A stretch of 64,000 nucleotides of DNA from Isochrysis galbana (Eukaryota; Haptophyta; Isochrysidales; Isochrysidaceae), in assembly GCA_018136815.1 (NCBI GenBank), contig CM030931.1:1405398-1469397 (forward strand). Direction: 5' to 3'. Below are positions 23,730-34,607 of the stretch, one piece after another. Within the stretch, counting starts at the first letter, position 1. Each line of letters opens with the position of its first letter. A program made the position numbers and the translations under genes. A model generated the notes under the pieces. The model made no database searches, had not been told where the DNA came from, and saw only the letters and a list, made by a program, of their open reading frames with translations.

Positions 23730-26700
23730 GCACCGTCGGTTTTAACGAGGAAAGGACGGTCGTCTCGAGGAGGTGCAAGTACGGGTTCTTCACAGATAGC
23801 TTGCTGAGATCTTCGATAGCCTGTCGACAGGCTTCTGTTTGCGACTCGACCGGACGTCGCACCCTTTCCGCGTGAGAGCGGTTAACGGCGCCGCACGGAT
23901 CGCAAAACGACGGATGAAACGGCGTAGTAGGAGCACAATCCAAGGAACGAACGGACGGCTTCGATCGAGTTGATTTGGGTTGGGTCGATTTTCGAGACAG
24001 CTTCCACTTTCTTGGGATCCATCCGAAGACCTTCACGCGAAACAACGTGGCCGAGATATTCAGCCGAGGTGGCAAAGAAAACGCATTTCGACATCTTGCA
24101 AGTGAGGCCCGCCCAGATGAGACGTTCCAAGACAAGATCAAGACGGTGTAACATTTGTTGGAATGACGACTCTTCCCTGGCCTGCAGCGAGTCACCTACA
24201 CCTGTCGACCAGGCGCCGACATCATCCAAGTATGGCATACAAATCTCCCATGCCAGCCCACCGAGAACGGCGTCCATGAGGCGGCACATATACGAGGGAC
24301 CGGGATTGAACACCGAAAGGCAAGTAATTGAACTCGTACTTGCCGCGATGAGTAGTGAACGCGGTGATATGTTTATCGGATTCTTTGATCGGTATACCCC
24401 AGAAACCAGATGCCAGGTCCAGGGTGCAAAGGAATAGAGAATCGAGGTTGCCTTGACGGACGACAATCGGTCGATGGCTTCTACCGTGAGGGGAAGAGGG
24501 CTGTCCTCTAGACGAAGCTTGGAGTTGACGTCGCGATAATCTACGCAGAAACGTACGGAGCCATCCTTCTTAGTGACTACACGACTCGAGAGGCCCACGA
24601 CGAATTTGATTTCCTAATGATGCCCGCGGACTCCATCTTGCAAACTTCGTCCTCTATGATCTTCTCACCCTCTCGTCCAACTCTAGACGGTGCGTGACGG
24701 TGAGCTTCGGCTCCGGGGTTGAGCGGTAGCTCTACCTCCATCACGTGAGTGTGATTCGGGTTAGTCGGGTCAATTGCGAAAGCAGCGATACGTCGGGCCA
24801 GTAGACGACGAACTTGTTCACGTTGGGGCATCGAGAGACGGCCTCGGGGTCGATCTTGGCTGCCTCGAGGAGCTTGCGTTGGTCCTCGTTGAGCGACTCA
24901 ATCACATCCGGCGAGTTATTGTCACCGACGCGGTGATAAGTTCCAGCGTGAATCTTGAATCGAACCTGTAGCGAAGCTACAGGATGGAACGACGGAAGGT
25001 GTAGTGGTTTGGGGTCAGTATTGGCCACCGTAACCGCGATGGTGTGGTCGGATTTCGGCCTCTCTACTTGAGGGATGACGAGCGGAGAGCTGTCAATAGT
25101 CTCGCGTGTAGGGAGTCGGTCCACGAGCATGGCGCAGTCTTCGTGTTCTCGAAGAGCTAGCGGAATTCGGACGTGAAACGTCGCCCGATGATAGGCCGGG
25201 ATCGTGATAGGTTCATGGGTATATAGGAGGTACTCGGAGCCACAAGACGCCGGCGCTTTGGCGGCAAACTCATCGGCCGTGTTGAAGAGCGGCTCGGAGA
25301 CTAGCTGGTTGTCGTTTTCGGCGGCTTGCGGCCCTCGGAAGAAGTCAGTCGTGATTGGGTTCGCGGAGGTCGGACAGACCTGTGCACAAGTCATGCTGAC
25401 AGGGACCACCGCTATCGGTGACGTCGAGACGCGAAAGATCGGCGGAGCGTCGGGGCTTGGACTGCCATTAACCTCAAGAGGAGCCACCGTGGATGGGGCA
25501 CCGAGGGTGATAGAGCCGTCCGCGCTGTCGGAGGCGAGCTGAATCGAAGCGGCGTGCGTAGCTAAGAAGTCGTTCCCGAGCAGTAGCATCGGGTTGCCTT
25601 CAATCACCATGAACGTATGACGAAAGAGAAATCCACCGACGGAGAAAACGATTCGAGCCTTGCCTCGCGTGATAAGAGGTAGGCCGTCTGGGCCATGGAG
25701 CGGTGTCACTACGGCTTGCGGCAGCCGCTCGACGCATGCGTCGTTGGGTAGGCTGGACAAGAGGGAAGTGGTCACGACCGACGGGCCAGCTCCGGTGTCA
25801 GCGAGTGTGCTGTTGACCGTGAGGCGGAGTCGGCTAAGATTACTCCTTCTTTGCCGGCAGCCTCGCCGGAGCGGCAGACCATTAGATCTCGAACATATAG
25901 ACAATGCCTTGGGTAGGCAGATGGTAGGGTATCCACGACGCTCTCCGGCCGGTGCGCGGTCACGTGTGCAATGGTGTCGGACAGGGACGGGGTTGGTCGC
26001 CAGCGTCGTTGCTCGGGTGAATTCGTCGTCAAACTGGTCGTCGTCTCTTCGGGTACTCCGACTGCCGCTATCGTGGCAGAGGGCCTAGAGGGGTCGTCCT
26101 CGTTGGTAGCGGTACAGGGTGATAGCTTGGGACTAGTGTAGCCCAGGCCTCTCTTGTCGGTGGGGTGTCTCGGGTGGTCGGACATCTTTTCCCAATCTTT
26201 CTCGAGACGGGCTTGGGCTTCTGTCTTGGGTCTTCGAACTAATGAGGCTAGCTCTTCGGCGCGGATGCCTTTGGCTTCCACGAACTCGATCGGCGCTCGG
26301 ACGGCAGCGGCGAGGTCGGATTCCTCGTCGGCGTTTCGTCCGGCTAGAGCTTGCGCTCTTATTTCGTCAGCGGTTTCGAGCGTGACGTTGGACCATTTCT
26401 GGTCCCCGTTCACTCCGAATGATTGCCATTGTTGGCGCCGCTTCCGGAGAGTCGTCGGCGTCGTCGGACGCGGCGAGCTCGCGCGTGCCGGAGGCGGGGC
26501 GGTCCATGGAGAGAATGGGTCGTGGAGTGTAGACTCGGAGGCGTGGAGTGGCGTGTCGTTGTCGTGGTTATCGTGGGTTTCTTTTTGGTCTTCGTGGTTG
26601 TCTGACTCGGGAGTAGCTGGACGGGAAACAACGGGGTCGGAAGAAACTTCACTCGTTTCCCTCCCCCTCTCATAACGATGAAGAGCCGACCACGGCTCGT

Positions 26701-29148
26701 AGGCGGTAGCCTCGGTCGAGCTAAGTGAAGGCCGGTCCAATAGGCTGCACCGCGCGCAAGCGAGTAGCTCTAACGCGGACAATTTCTTCGTCGACGTCTG
26801 GTCTCGCTGTTGGCTCAAATGTCGAAGAAGAACAGGCATCCAATGGATCGCCATCGCTCCAGCTACACCGACGTAGGTGCGGCTGCGAAGAGCGCCACGG
26901 TGCGGTGAAGGAGAGAGGTTAGCCATGGCCGACTCACGGCCATCCACGACGCAAGTTGGCTGGAGGGGCGGCAGCCCTTTGGTGAGGTACAACCCGGTGG
27001 CTTTCTGGTGTCCAGTGCCGTGCTCCCAGGGTTGGACGAATTGGGTCGGGGTCAACCCCCCGACTAAACGGCGAGCTTCCGCATGCATCCGAGGGTTCTC
27101 GACCGCTACAAACGGAGCAGTGGCGGAGGCCATTGACTTGAAGACGCGAGCGGCCGACTCAAGAGCGGCACGACGTCCGGGTTCTTGGGAGAGCCATTGA
27201 CTGCTGACAGCGGAGAGGTACGTGCAGGGCGGGTGGGCGATGACTAGGTCCCAACCTAGGTTTTGGACATGAAGCGCGTCGCCTTGGAAGTGGGGCACGT
27301 AATCGATCTCGGAAGGATACAAATCGCACGTAGCTACATCAGCACCGGCGAGTAGGAACATGGAGGAGACGACGCCGCTCGTCTCGCCAACGACGAGAAC
27401 GCGTGGTGCGTGACAGCCAGACGTCAGCCCGTCTTGGACTCGTTGATTCATCTTCGTGAGCTCAGCGCAAAGCTCATCGAAGTGCTTGGGTAGCGCGGCG
27501 GCAGGCGAGGCTAGGGTGCCATTGCGAGGCCGGCGAAGCTCTTGGGCTGCCTCCGTGAGGTGCCGAGGTAATACCACCGCAGAGCCGCTCGCTCGTGCAC
27601 GAAGAGAGGCGAGAGCGTGGAGAGCGGGTGACGGGGTATCATCACGGGTGCCGACATCGGAGTTGTTTTGAGAGGAATCGAAGGACTGGATCGCGGACGC
27701 ATTGATCGCTGCCACGCGCATGATGGTGGTGGCAGTGGTATCGAGAGGCAGGCAATGCTCGGAGGCGGCGACCGGTGGCCGCAGCGACGTAGGACGAATG
27801 GAAGAAGACTCGGATATCGACGACGTAGAGACGGGCTCGGAGGACGGGATTGACGAAGAAACTCGGAGAAGTGGGGTGTCGGACGGCGGCGACGGACGCC
27901 GCGGCCGCGAGACCACCGGTGAGAGACATGAAGGACATGGCTCAGGGACTCGGTTGGGCTGGCTCAATGGGCGTAGAAGCTCGGTTTGGGAGGCCGCCGT
28001 TCCTCGACGTGCAGAGGAGTTGTGGTCACTCTCCATGGTCACGTCGGAAGAGGAAACAGGCCAGGGATCGACGTCGTTGCATTCTGTCGTCGGCGGGGTC
28101 GGCGCCGGCGAAAGAAGGGACGTGGCTGTCGTAGAAGCCGGCTGCGGGGAAGGCTGGGCCAGGGTGGTGGCTCTGCGGCAGCGGCTGGCGTGGGTAGTGG
28201 CCGAAGAGGTTCTGCAATGCGAAGCATTCTTCGGAGGACTTGGCTCGGGCTAGCGGGTGGATGGACCGCTGAAATTACGGTGGATTCAGACTCGAATTCG
28301 GAAGACTCGGCGACTTGAGAGGGGCTAGGAGACGGCTGTTCAAGCTCCTCCAGGGCTCTCGGTTGATGGGGTGGCGTGGGAACGCCGGTGGTCGACCGCG
28401 GACTCCGCGGTGACGTTAATTTGTACTCGGACTCGGACTCGTCGTTTCTGGCGTGCTGGACGCCAATAACAGGGCTAACTTTCGAAATGGGAACGGACGG
28501 GGCCGGCTCAAAGGTGAAGCCCCCTGGCGTCGCAACCGTCGGTGAGGACGAAGCTGAAGCTTGTGATGACAATAGGGGCACGGTGGCCAGCACCGGTTGG
28601 CTCGGTGCGGCCGAAATCTCGGACTCGGTGACGGGCTTGATTACGCGGGCTCGGGATGCACTGTCTTGTGCGATTGGACTCGGACTCGGAACGGAAACGG
28701 AAGGGATCGGCTCGGCGGCGTGCAGCCTGCTGGAGTGGCAGGCCGGCTGCGGCGAGACTCGGAACGGTGGCTCGGACAAGGACACAGTGGCTGTCGTCGA
28801 GGGCTTCGGCGTCAGCTTGTGTTTGGACTCGATACGCGGTGGCTCGTGAAACGGGGCTCGGTTGTGGTTGGAATTCTGGAAGTGACCGGAGATTCCAAAT
28901 GACTCAGACTCGGGGCGCGGAGGACCGAAGGTGAACACTCCCGCGGAAGGAGTGGTCGTCGGAGGCTCAGTGAGTGGCTGGAGCTCCGTTAATCCTGCGG
29001 TCGACCGCGTGGTAGGACTCGGTGACGTTGTAAACTCGGACTCGGACTCGGACTCGGACTCGGATGGCTCAGAACGGGGTTTGCTCAAAACAGGCTTGGA
29101 CTCGGACTCGAAAGAAAGTGGGGAAGAACCGGAGAACTGCGCCTCCAT
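23730..29148 (-). pseudogene. pol: Inner element pol (copy B), broken by 1-bp indels and the gap
   Basis: Co-linear with copy A pol from the N-terminal ATG at 29148 (ATGGAGGCGCAG on the minus strand) to RNase H, including the methyltransferase-like domain, protease DTGA and RT YLDD. Relative to copy A there are single-base differences at about 28156, 25822, 24842, 24578, 24456, 24301, 23924, 23853 and 23804. Each changes the frame, and they become denser toward the gap. The rest of RNase H and the integrase are not represented. The pattern fits contig-end consensus error better than natural decay, but both remain possible. Confidence 0.85.
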
Positions 29149-29718
29149 CGTCGTAGTAATGGAGACTGGTGATACCGGTGATGACTGGACTGGGCTCAGA
29201 CTCGTAGATGGGCTCGCGGTGGCGTAAGACGATGAGGGTAATTCTGAACGTGACTTGGACTCGGACTCGTACTCGGGAGACGTTTTGTGGCTCGGACATG
29301 CGAAATTTGATTTGAGAGATTGAAGGTTGGATTGGGCCTGCGGCGGCTGGATTTTCGCAGACCGTGAGGTCTTGGACTGGTGATGCTTGGGGAGTGGCGG
29401 GGGGTAGCGGTTGAGCGGCTTGAGTTGATAGAGAGGCGGTGACGGTTGACTTGGTTTTGAGGACTCGTGCGTGATATCGAGAATCAGGATGGAATCATCG
29501 GCATTGGGAGAAATAGGGGCAATCGGCGAGGGGGCAGGAGAAAGAGGGGGATGGAGGTGGTAGGGCTTGTCTGGAACTTGGGGAATCTTGGGGTACCGGT
29601 TGGAGGCCGTAGAAGTACTCGGCCGTAGCGTAATACGATCTTTTGGTGGGTGGCGTTCAGGCCCACTACCCTGGACTGGTAGCGGGGTAACAGCGCGGAC
29701 GTGGGCCCCGCCGGCGAC

Positions 29719-29721
29719 CTA
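29719..29721 (-). promoter_or_regulatory. In-frame amber stop between gag and pol (copy B)
   Basis: TAG in the context CAG TAG GTC GCC GGC, followed by a GC-rich stretch. The same reading frame continues without another stop to the pol methionine at 29148. Conserved with copy A. Confidence 0.6.
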
Positions 29722-32712
29722 CTGGGCCGGACGGAGAACGACCATCGTGCGGAGGCGGCGGTGGACTTCTGGGTCGTTACCACACTCGCCACTGCCGCCT
29801 TCGCAGAGAAAACGAATGTACGGTTGGCAAACGACGGGGTTATGAGCTCCGTCGCCCGTGCCATACTTCCACAGGTCTGCCTCGGGCGTACCAGATGGGG
29901 CCCGGGGACGAAAGGCGCAGTACGCGCAGCCGTTGGCGTCGGTCCACTCCTTGACGTCGCGGTCTAGGTCGTCGAGACGCGGCGCCGTCATGGTGGCATC
30001 GGAGGGCCGGCAGCGCGTGAGCGCAGCGCGAAGGGCCGGGTGACCAGCGTAACGAGAAATTTGCCAGAAGCGGGCTCGAGCTCGAGACCAGCTACCTGGA
30101 TCCCATTCCGAGAGGCCCGAATCGGCCGGAAGCCCAAGGCCGTTCGGAGGGGGATCACATTGGCGACGAGAAGACGTGATTTTGCCGAGAGGACGGTCAA
30201 GAAGTGCGTCCGGTAACGGAGACGATGCGGAGTAATTCGTAGGCGGAGGCGGAGCCCGACGATTGTCAGCGCCAGTCGCCTTGCGGTTCGAGTTGTTGTT
30301 TTGCAATTTTAATGCCTCGGTCACCGCCGCTTGGACGGCGGCGACCATCGAAGCCGTAGTGTCCGCGGGGTTAGAGGCAGCCTTAGCAACCTTGGCAGTT
30401 TTGGTGGACTTGGAAGTAGTCGCCGGCGGCGTCACGGCGGCGACCGTGACCGACGTTTGTTGTTGGCCAGCACGGGACTGTTCGTACGGGCTCAAGTAGC
30501 GTTGGCAGAGGTTGACGCACGAAAGGGCCGAACGAGGAAGCTCGTGGTTCTCGACGCGGAAGCGAGTCTTTGCAAGATACTCGCCGAACTTGGTCGCGTT
30601 ATCCACGCCGCGAGCCGCGTCGACCTTGTCGTTCCGAATGATGGACTCGAATCGTTGATTGATATCGTGCGACATGTTCGGGTGGTCCCAGACTGTCGTG
30701 GCATCCACCTTCGCGTCACCCATCTTGCGGACGTACGCCCGCACCAAATTCTTGGATAACTCTAAGAGATCGGAGCCGGCCTCACGAGCTACGAGCCGGT
30801 CCCACTCCATGGAGGCGGAGTCTTTGGCGAAGCCGGGCACGTTGGCCGCGAAAGTGGCGTCGCACTTGCGGAGAAGCACGTCGCAGGCCAGCGCGGGGTT
30901 GAGAGAGAGGACCGGGTCTTCGGCGAGATCGAGGAGGAAGGCGTAAATCCTTTGGTTGCCGGTGGTGCACAAGTTGGCGGCCGCTAGTAAGGATGTAAAG
31001 ATTTCGCGGTGGTCGCAGCCGAGCGAGAGGGCGCGCTCGAGCGGCTTGATGAAGGACAGACGAAAATCGTTCCAGGAGGTGGCCGCTGCCTGGACGTTGT
31101 CCGAGGCCAGGCCCTTGGGGAACTTGATCTCGGAAAGCTCTTTGCCCATTCGGACTTGGTGATGGAGGGTGCGGTCGAGGAAGAAGCGGCTCCGAGCCCA
31201 CTTGGTCACGTGCTCCTTCTCGAAAAACACGCGGTAGTGCCAAACATTGCCGGCCCGAGAGAGGCCGCCGTTGAGAATGGCGTGGATGAGCTCGAAATCG
31301 TCGGACTTCCTGTAGAGAGAGGCTACCTCGTAGGCGGCATCCTCAAACAGTTGGTCCCACGAGGCTAGGATGACCTCTCGCTCAGAAACATCACCGGCGA
31401 GGCTTGGATCGACGGGATGGCGCCGAGCCGCCGGATTTGGAAGCGAGCGGAGGCCCGCGACGGTGGGTGGAGGTTGGGGATCAGAATCGGGCTTGGCGGG
31501 CGAGACAGGAACAGGCGTATTGGGTTCGGGATCGGAAATCGGATTCGGCGGAACGGAGAACGGCGCGGCGGGCAAAGATTGAGAAGGGAGCTTGACCGAG
31601 GCAGGGGGAGCACCAATGGAGTTGTCTCCTTCTTCCACAAGCGGTGGCGAAGTTTCGACTCGAGACGAAGTCGTAGTGCCCGCGTGGCCCTGTAGAATGT
31701 TGAGTATCGCTTTGAAGGTAGACCCCACCTCTCGCTGAAATTCTTCGTGGCGCTGGGCGGCTTGGAGGGTAGAGGACTCGAGGCGGTCGACAGCGCCGCG
31801 GAGAGCCTCGATCTGGACTTGTTGGTCCATGATTTGGGCGGCGCCGACGGTGGCGGTCGGAGGTGGAACGAAGTTACGCTTGGGGTACGAGTACGTCGAC
31901 GACGGGGGTGGAACAAACTCTTCACATGGTGGGGGCTCGAAAGGAGGGAGGGACCGGACGGAATCCACATCATCTTCAGCACCAACCACAGAGGGAGTGA
32001 GAGAGGAATGAACACTTGGCAAAGGATCAGCAAAAGAAAGGAGAGGAAAGGCCGCCGGTGGAGCAACAGACGAGGTTAGAGGACCCATTCCAGCTCCAGT
32101 TGACGGGGTGTGAGTAGAGGCCCGCGGAGGCGGCGGAACTTCGACCGTCGGCGCGGAGAGGCGAGAGCAGGGGGGAACTGGCTCGGAAGGGCTCTCTTTT
32201 GAAGAAGGGAGGGGTCCCAAGAGGCTCTCTTCCCCAGGAGACTTCGACCCAAACGGTTCGGAAAGAGAAGAAGAAGAGACGGGCTCATGACGCGGGGACA
32301 ATGAAGATTCCTCAAGGGAAGAACTCGACGTGACGACCGGAGCCGAAGGCACGAGCGAAGATTTTGTGCTTGTCAGAGCAAGGCTCATCTCACTCTTGGT
32401 GATGGCCTGCGAGGGCGCGCCGGCAGCTAGCGCGGAGTGCGGTTCTTGCGGGGAGCTCATGGAGCTTTCCTCGGGGGTGACTACGGGCATGGTGATCGAC
32501 GCACGACGCACGACGCACGGAGGGCGTGGAAGTGTGGAAGGAGGCTTGTGGGAGGTGGTGGCAGGCGACTGGGGGTGGCTCAGGCGCGTGCTTGGCTTGT
32601 ATTGACTCGTTGACTCGGGGTATAGACTCGGGAACTCGGGGGACTCGCTTGGGAACACGGTGGGACTCGACGAAGTTCCTACAAAAACACTCACTAGAAA
32701 CCCAAAAACCAA
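29719..32712 (-). CDS. gag: Inner element gag (copy B), intact
   Basis: 997 codons open from 32712. The first codon there is TTG; the first ATG is at 32490, which still lies inside the LTR, and a later candidate, ATG at 32089 (MGPLTSS), lies outside it. The N-terminus is Pro/Ser-rich. A short coiled coil (QVQIEALRGAVDRLESS) precedes a helical region likely to be capsid (SWDQLFEDAAYEVASLY onward). The C-terminus has an unusual Cys/His cluster at residues about 929-978 (CAYC...H...C...C...C) rather than a CX2CX4HX4C knuckle. Role: particle assembly and RNA packaging, assigned by position rather than family match. In frame with pol through the amber stop. Confidence 0.75.
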   Translation of the reverse strand: MVFGFLVSVFVGTSSSPTVFPSESPEFPSLYPESTSQYKPSTRLSHPQSPATTSHKPPSTLPRPPCVVRRASITMPVVTPEESSMSSPQEPHSALAAGAPSQAITKSEMSLALTSTKSSLVPSAPVVTSSSSLEESSLSPRHEPVSSSSLSEPFGSKSPGEESLLGPLPSSKESPSEPVPPCSRLSAPTVEVPPPPRASTHTPSTGAGMGPLTSSVAPPAAFPLLSFADPLPSVHSSLTPSVVGAEDDVDSVRSLPPFEPPPCEEFVPPPSSTYSYPKRNFVPPPTATVGAAQIMDQQVQIEALRGAVDRLESSTLQAAQRHEEFQREVGSTFKAILNILQGHAGTTTSSRVETSPPLVEEGDNSIGAPPASVKLPSQSLPAAPFSVPPNPISDPEPNTPVPVSPAKPDSDPQPPPTVAGLRSLPNPAARRHPVDPSLAGDVSEREVILASWDQLFEDAAYEVASLYRKSDDFELIHAILNGGLSRAGNVWHYRVFFEKEHVTKWARSRFFLDRTLHHQVRMGKELSEIKFPKGLASDNVQAAATSWNDFRLSFIKPLERALSLGCDHREIFTSLLAAANLCTTGNQRIYAFLLDLAEDPVLSLNPALACDVLLRKCDATFAANVPGFAKDSASMEWDRLVAREAGSDLLELSKNLVRAYVRKMGDAKVDATTVWDHPNMSHDINQRFESIIRNDKVDAARGVDNATKFGEYLAKTRFRVENHELPRSALSCVNLCQRYLSPYEQSRAGQQQTSVTVAAVTPPATTSKSTKTAKVAKAASNPADTTASMVAAVQAAVTEALKLQNNNSNRKATGADNRRAPPPPTNYSASSPLPDALLDRPLGKITSSRRQCDPPPNGLGLPADSGLSEWDPGSWSRARARFWQISRYAGHPALRAALTRCRPSDATMTAPRLDDLDRDVKEWTDANGCAYCAFRPRAPSGTPEADLWKYGTGDGAHNPVVCQPYIRFLCEGGSGECGNDPEVHRRLRTMVVLRPAQ

Positions 32713-33767
32713 AGTCCTTGGGCTCAGAAAACTAACGTAAACACTCCGGAATCATACGATAAACAAACCCCTCCCGCGCGGCGAAGGCTGAGGTCGCGAT
32801 CGATCGCCATGCGCGAAGAAATACGGAACGAGAGCGCATAACTACGCAAACGAAGCGTTCGGACTATCGTTAAAGCGAAACTCGTCCGCTTAAGCCAACG
32901 CGGAGGGTCGAGGAGAGATCCAAACTCGCGCGGGGGAAGAAGGCGATGTGCGGAGAGACCTTCTAGACAAGCAACGAGCAAAGGGCGACGAAACAAGACG
33001 CGAGACGCGAGGCGCGTGCCATTCGTTCTACCTTTCTTTTACCGAAACCACGGCGAAACTAACGTTAAACGTCGGTGCCCCCTCCGCGAGAATCGCGAAG
33101 AAGAACGGACGAGATGAAGGCAATCATCGAAGGAATCGCGAGAGGAATCGAAGCGAAGGGGGGGGAATAACGCGCGCGGGGGGGGGGAACGAACGACGGC
33201 CGGAGGAAACGAACCGCGCACGGAGGAGAAGAACCTCGCGCGGGGGGGGGATAATATAACGGCCGGAAGCGACGGATGGCACGCCGAGGGAAAGAACCTG
33301 CCGCGGGGGGGGGCGAGGGACCGAGGGCACGGCGGGGCAGCGTGGGAGGGCGCGAGGCCGATCTCGGAACGAGATCGCGTCCTTTCCCTCGCGGAGCGCG
33401 GAGAGACCCCCCACGAGATATCTTGGGACCGGAGAATGTTTTGGACGAATCTTCCTACCGTCGGCCGAGGAGAGGCGGACGGAGAGAGAGAGAGAGAGTC
33501 TCGCAGAGCGACTGCAGAACGAGAAGTCGAAGTCATGCCGGTTTATTACCTTAAACGAGCCAACAATTATAGTAACAGCAAAAACAAAATTCGAATCGCA
33601 AATTTCGAGATCAAAATCTGCAAACCTGGACTTGAGACCATGGGGAATCCGAATCTGTGTGTCTTGTGCGTCAGTGGCAACACGGGGAACTGTTCAATTG
33701 TAATTGTGAGCGCGTACCTTACACGAATATTCATGCCTACAGCCTTCAGGTGGGCAGGAATACAACA
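32371..33767 (-). repeat. 5' LTR of the inner element (about 1.4 kb)
   Basis: Starts TGTTGTATTCC at 33767 and ends GCTCTGACA at 32371, the same end as the element's 3' terminus. The minus strand contains AATAAA within ggtAATAAAccgg near 33545, a candidate polyadenylation signal, plus G/C homopolymers and a GA microsatellite at 33480-33500. The gag frame opens inside the LTR. No canonical TGG primer-binding site follows the LTR. Only 195 bp of 3' LTR remain for comparison, so the boundary rests on the target duplication and shared ends. Confidence 0.65.
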
Positions 33768-33772
33768 AAGAA
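33768..33772. repeat. Target site duplication, 5' side of the inner element
   Basis: aagaa, matching 12343-12347. On removing the insertion and one copy, the outer element's frame reads REEVRQF|LARRIKAF, in line with the uninterrupted REQVRRLLARRIAAF of the inner element. Confidence 0.8.
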
Positions 33773-34607
33773 TTGGCGTACTTCTTCTCGTTGATCGTCG
33801 GAAAGAAGCCGGTCCGGATCGATGGTGGCTGAGTCGAGTAGGGCTCGTTGCTCCTCGCTCAGCGCGGTGACAGGGTCACCACCCCCCTCGCTTCCAGTCG
33901 GAGTCCAGCCCCGGTGCAACTTGAAACGCACCTGGAGCGAAGCTATCGGATGCAGAGACGGCAGGGTCAGCGCATTGACCCCGGTGTGGACGATCGTCAC
34001 CGCGATGCGATGATCTTCCGTGGGCGTGACCACCGTGGGCATTACGAGAGGGGACGAATCGAGAGCCTCGCGATTTGGTAGGCGGTCGACCAGCATCGCG
34101 CAGTCCGAATGATCTCGGAGAGCTAGCGGAACCCTGACCCAGATGGTTGCGCGGTGGAAGGCAGGAATCGTCACCGCTTGCTCCGTGTAGAGAAGATATT
34201 CGGACGAGGTAGACGCCGGAGCTTTGGCCGCAAACTCGTCGGCAGACTCAAAAAGAGGTGTATAGAGTGGCTGCCTAGCATCAGCAGCAGCCTCACCCTC
34301 CGATCCGGCCGGGACCTCTCGTGTTGCCGTCGACCTCTCCAGAAAGTCGACAGTCAGCGGCTGACCGGGTGACATCGAGATAGCTCCGACGAAGCCGGAG
34401 TCCGCGACTGGGGGCGGCGCCGTGGAAACTCTGACTACACATTCGGAAAGGACTCTTGAAGAGTCTTCTGAATCGCCAGAGGCCGGACGGAGGCGGAGGC
34501 TTCCTTCCGAGCTCGCGGCGTCGAGAGAAATGGTAGCGGAGTGGGCGGCCAAAAAATCGTTCCCGAGCAGAAGCATCGCGTTTCCTTCGATACGGACAAC
34601 GAAGCTG
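33773..34607 (-). pseudogene. Outer element pol remnant: end of protease and linker to RT
   Basis: The frame begins with SFVVRIEGNAMLLLGNDFL, the distal part of a retroviral-type protease, without its DTG motif. It continues through the linker (EYLLYTEQAVTIPAFHRATIW, LPNREALDSSPLV, LHPIASLQVRFKL) to REEVRQF, where the inner element is inserted. It is clearly homologous to the inner pol but diverged throughout. Upstream of 34607 the similarity stops abruptly after TTCTCAG, so gag, the methyltransferase-like domain and the protease active site are absent. Confidence 0.8.

Larger units (their letters stand above)
12348..33767 (-). mobile_element. Inner Ty3/gypsy-type LTR retrotransposon block (two assembled copies)
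   Basis: The minus-strand ends are TGTTGTATTCC at 33767 and GCTCTGACA at 12348, with a perfect 5-bp duplication outside. Between them are two near-identical copies of gag-stop-pol in the same orientation: copy A 12348-23629 and copy B 23730-33767, separated by exactly 100 N. Copy A has the 3' terminus but stops 4 nt short of the 5' terminus. Copy B has the 5' terminus but starts inside RNase H. Together they describe one complete insertion, so either a tandem array or a doubly assembled element is possible. Confidence 0.85.

Noticed and set aside
33276-33870. ORFs inside the inner LTR and across its boundary
   Set aside because: They cross the precise element end and homopolymer runs and differ between copies because of indels.
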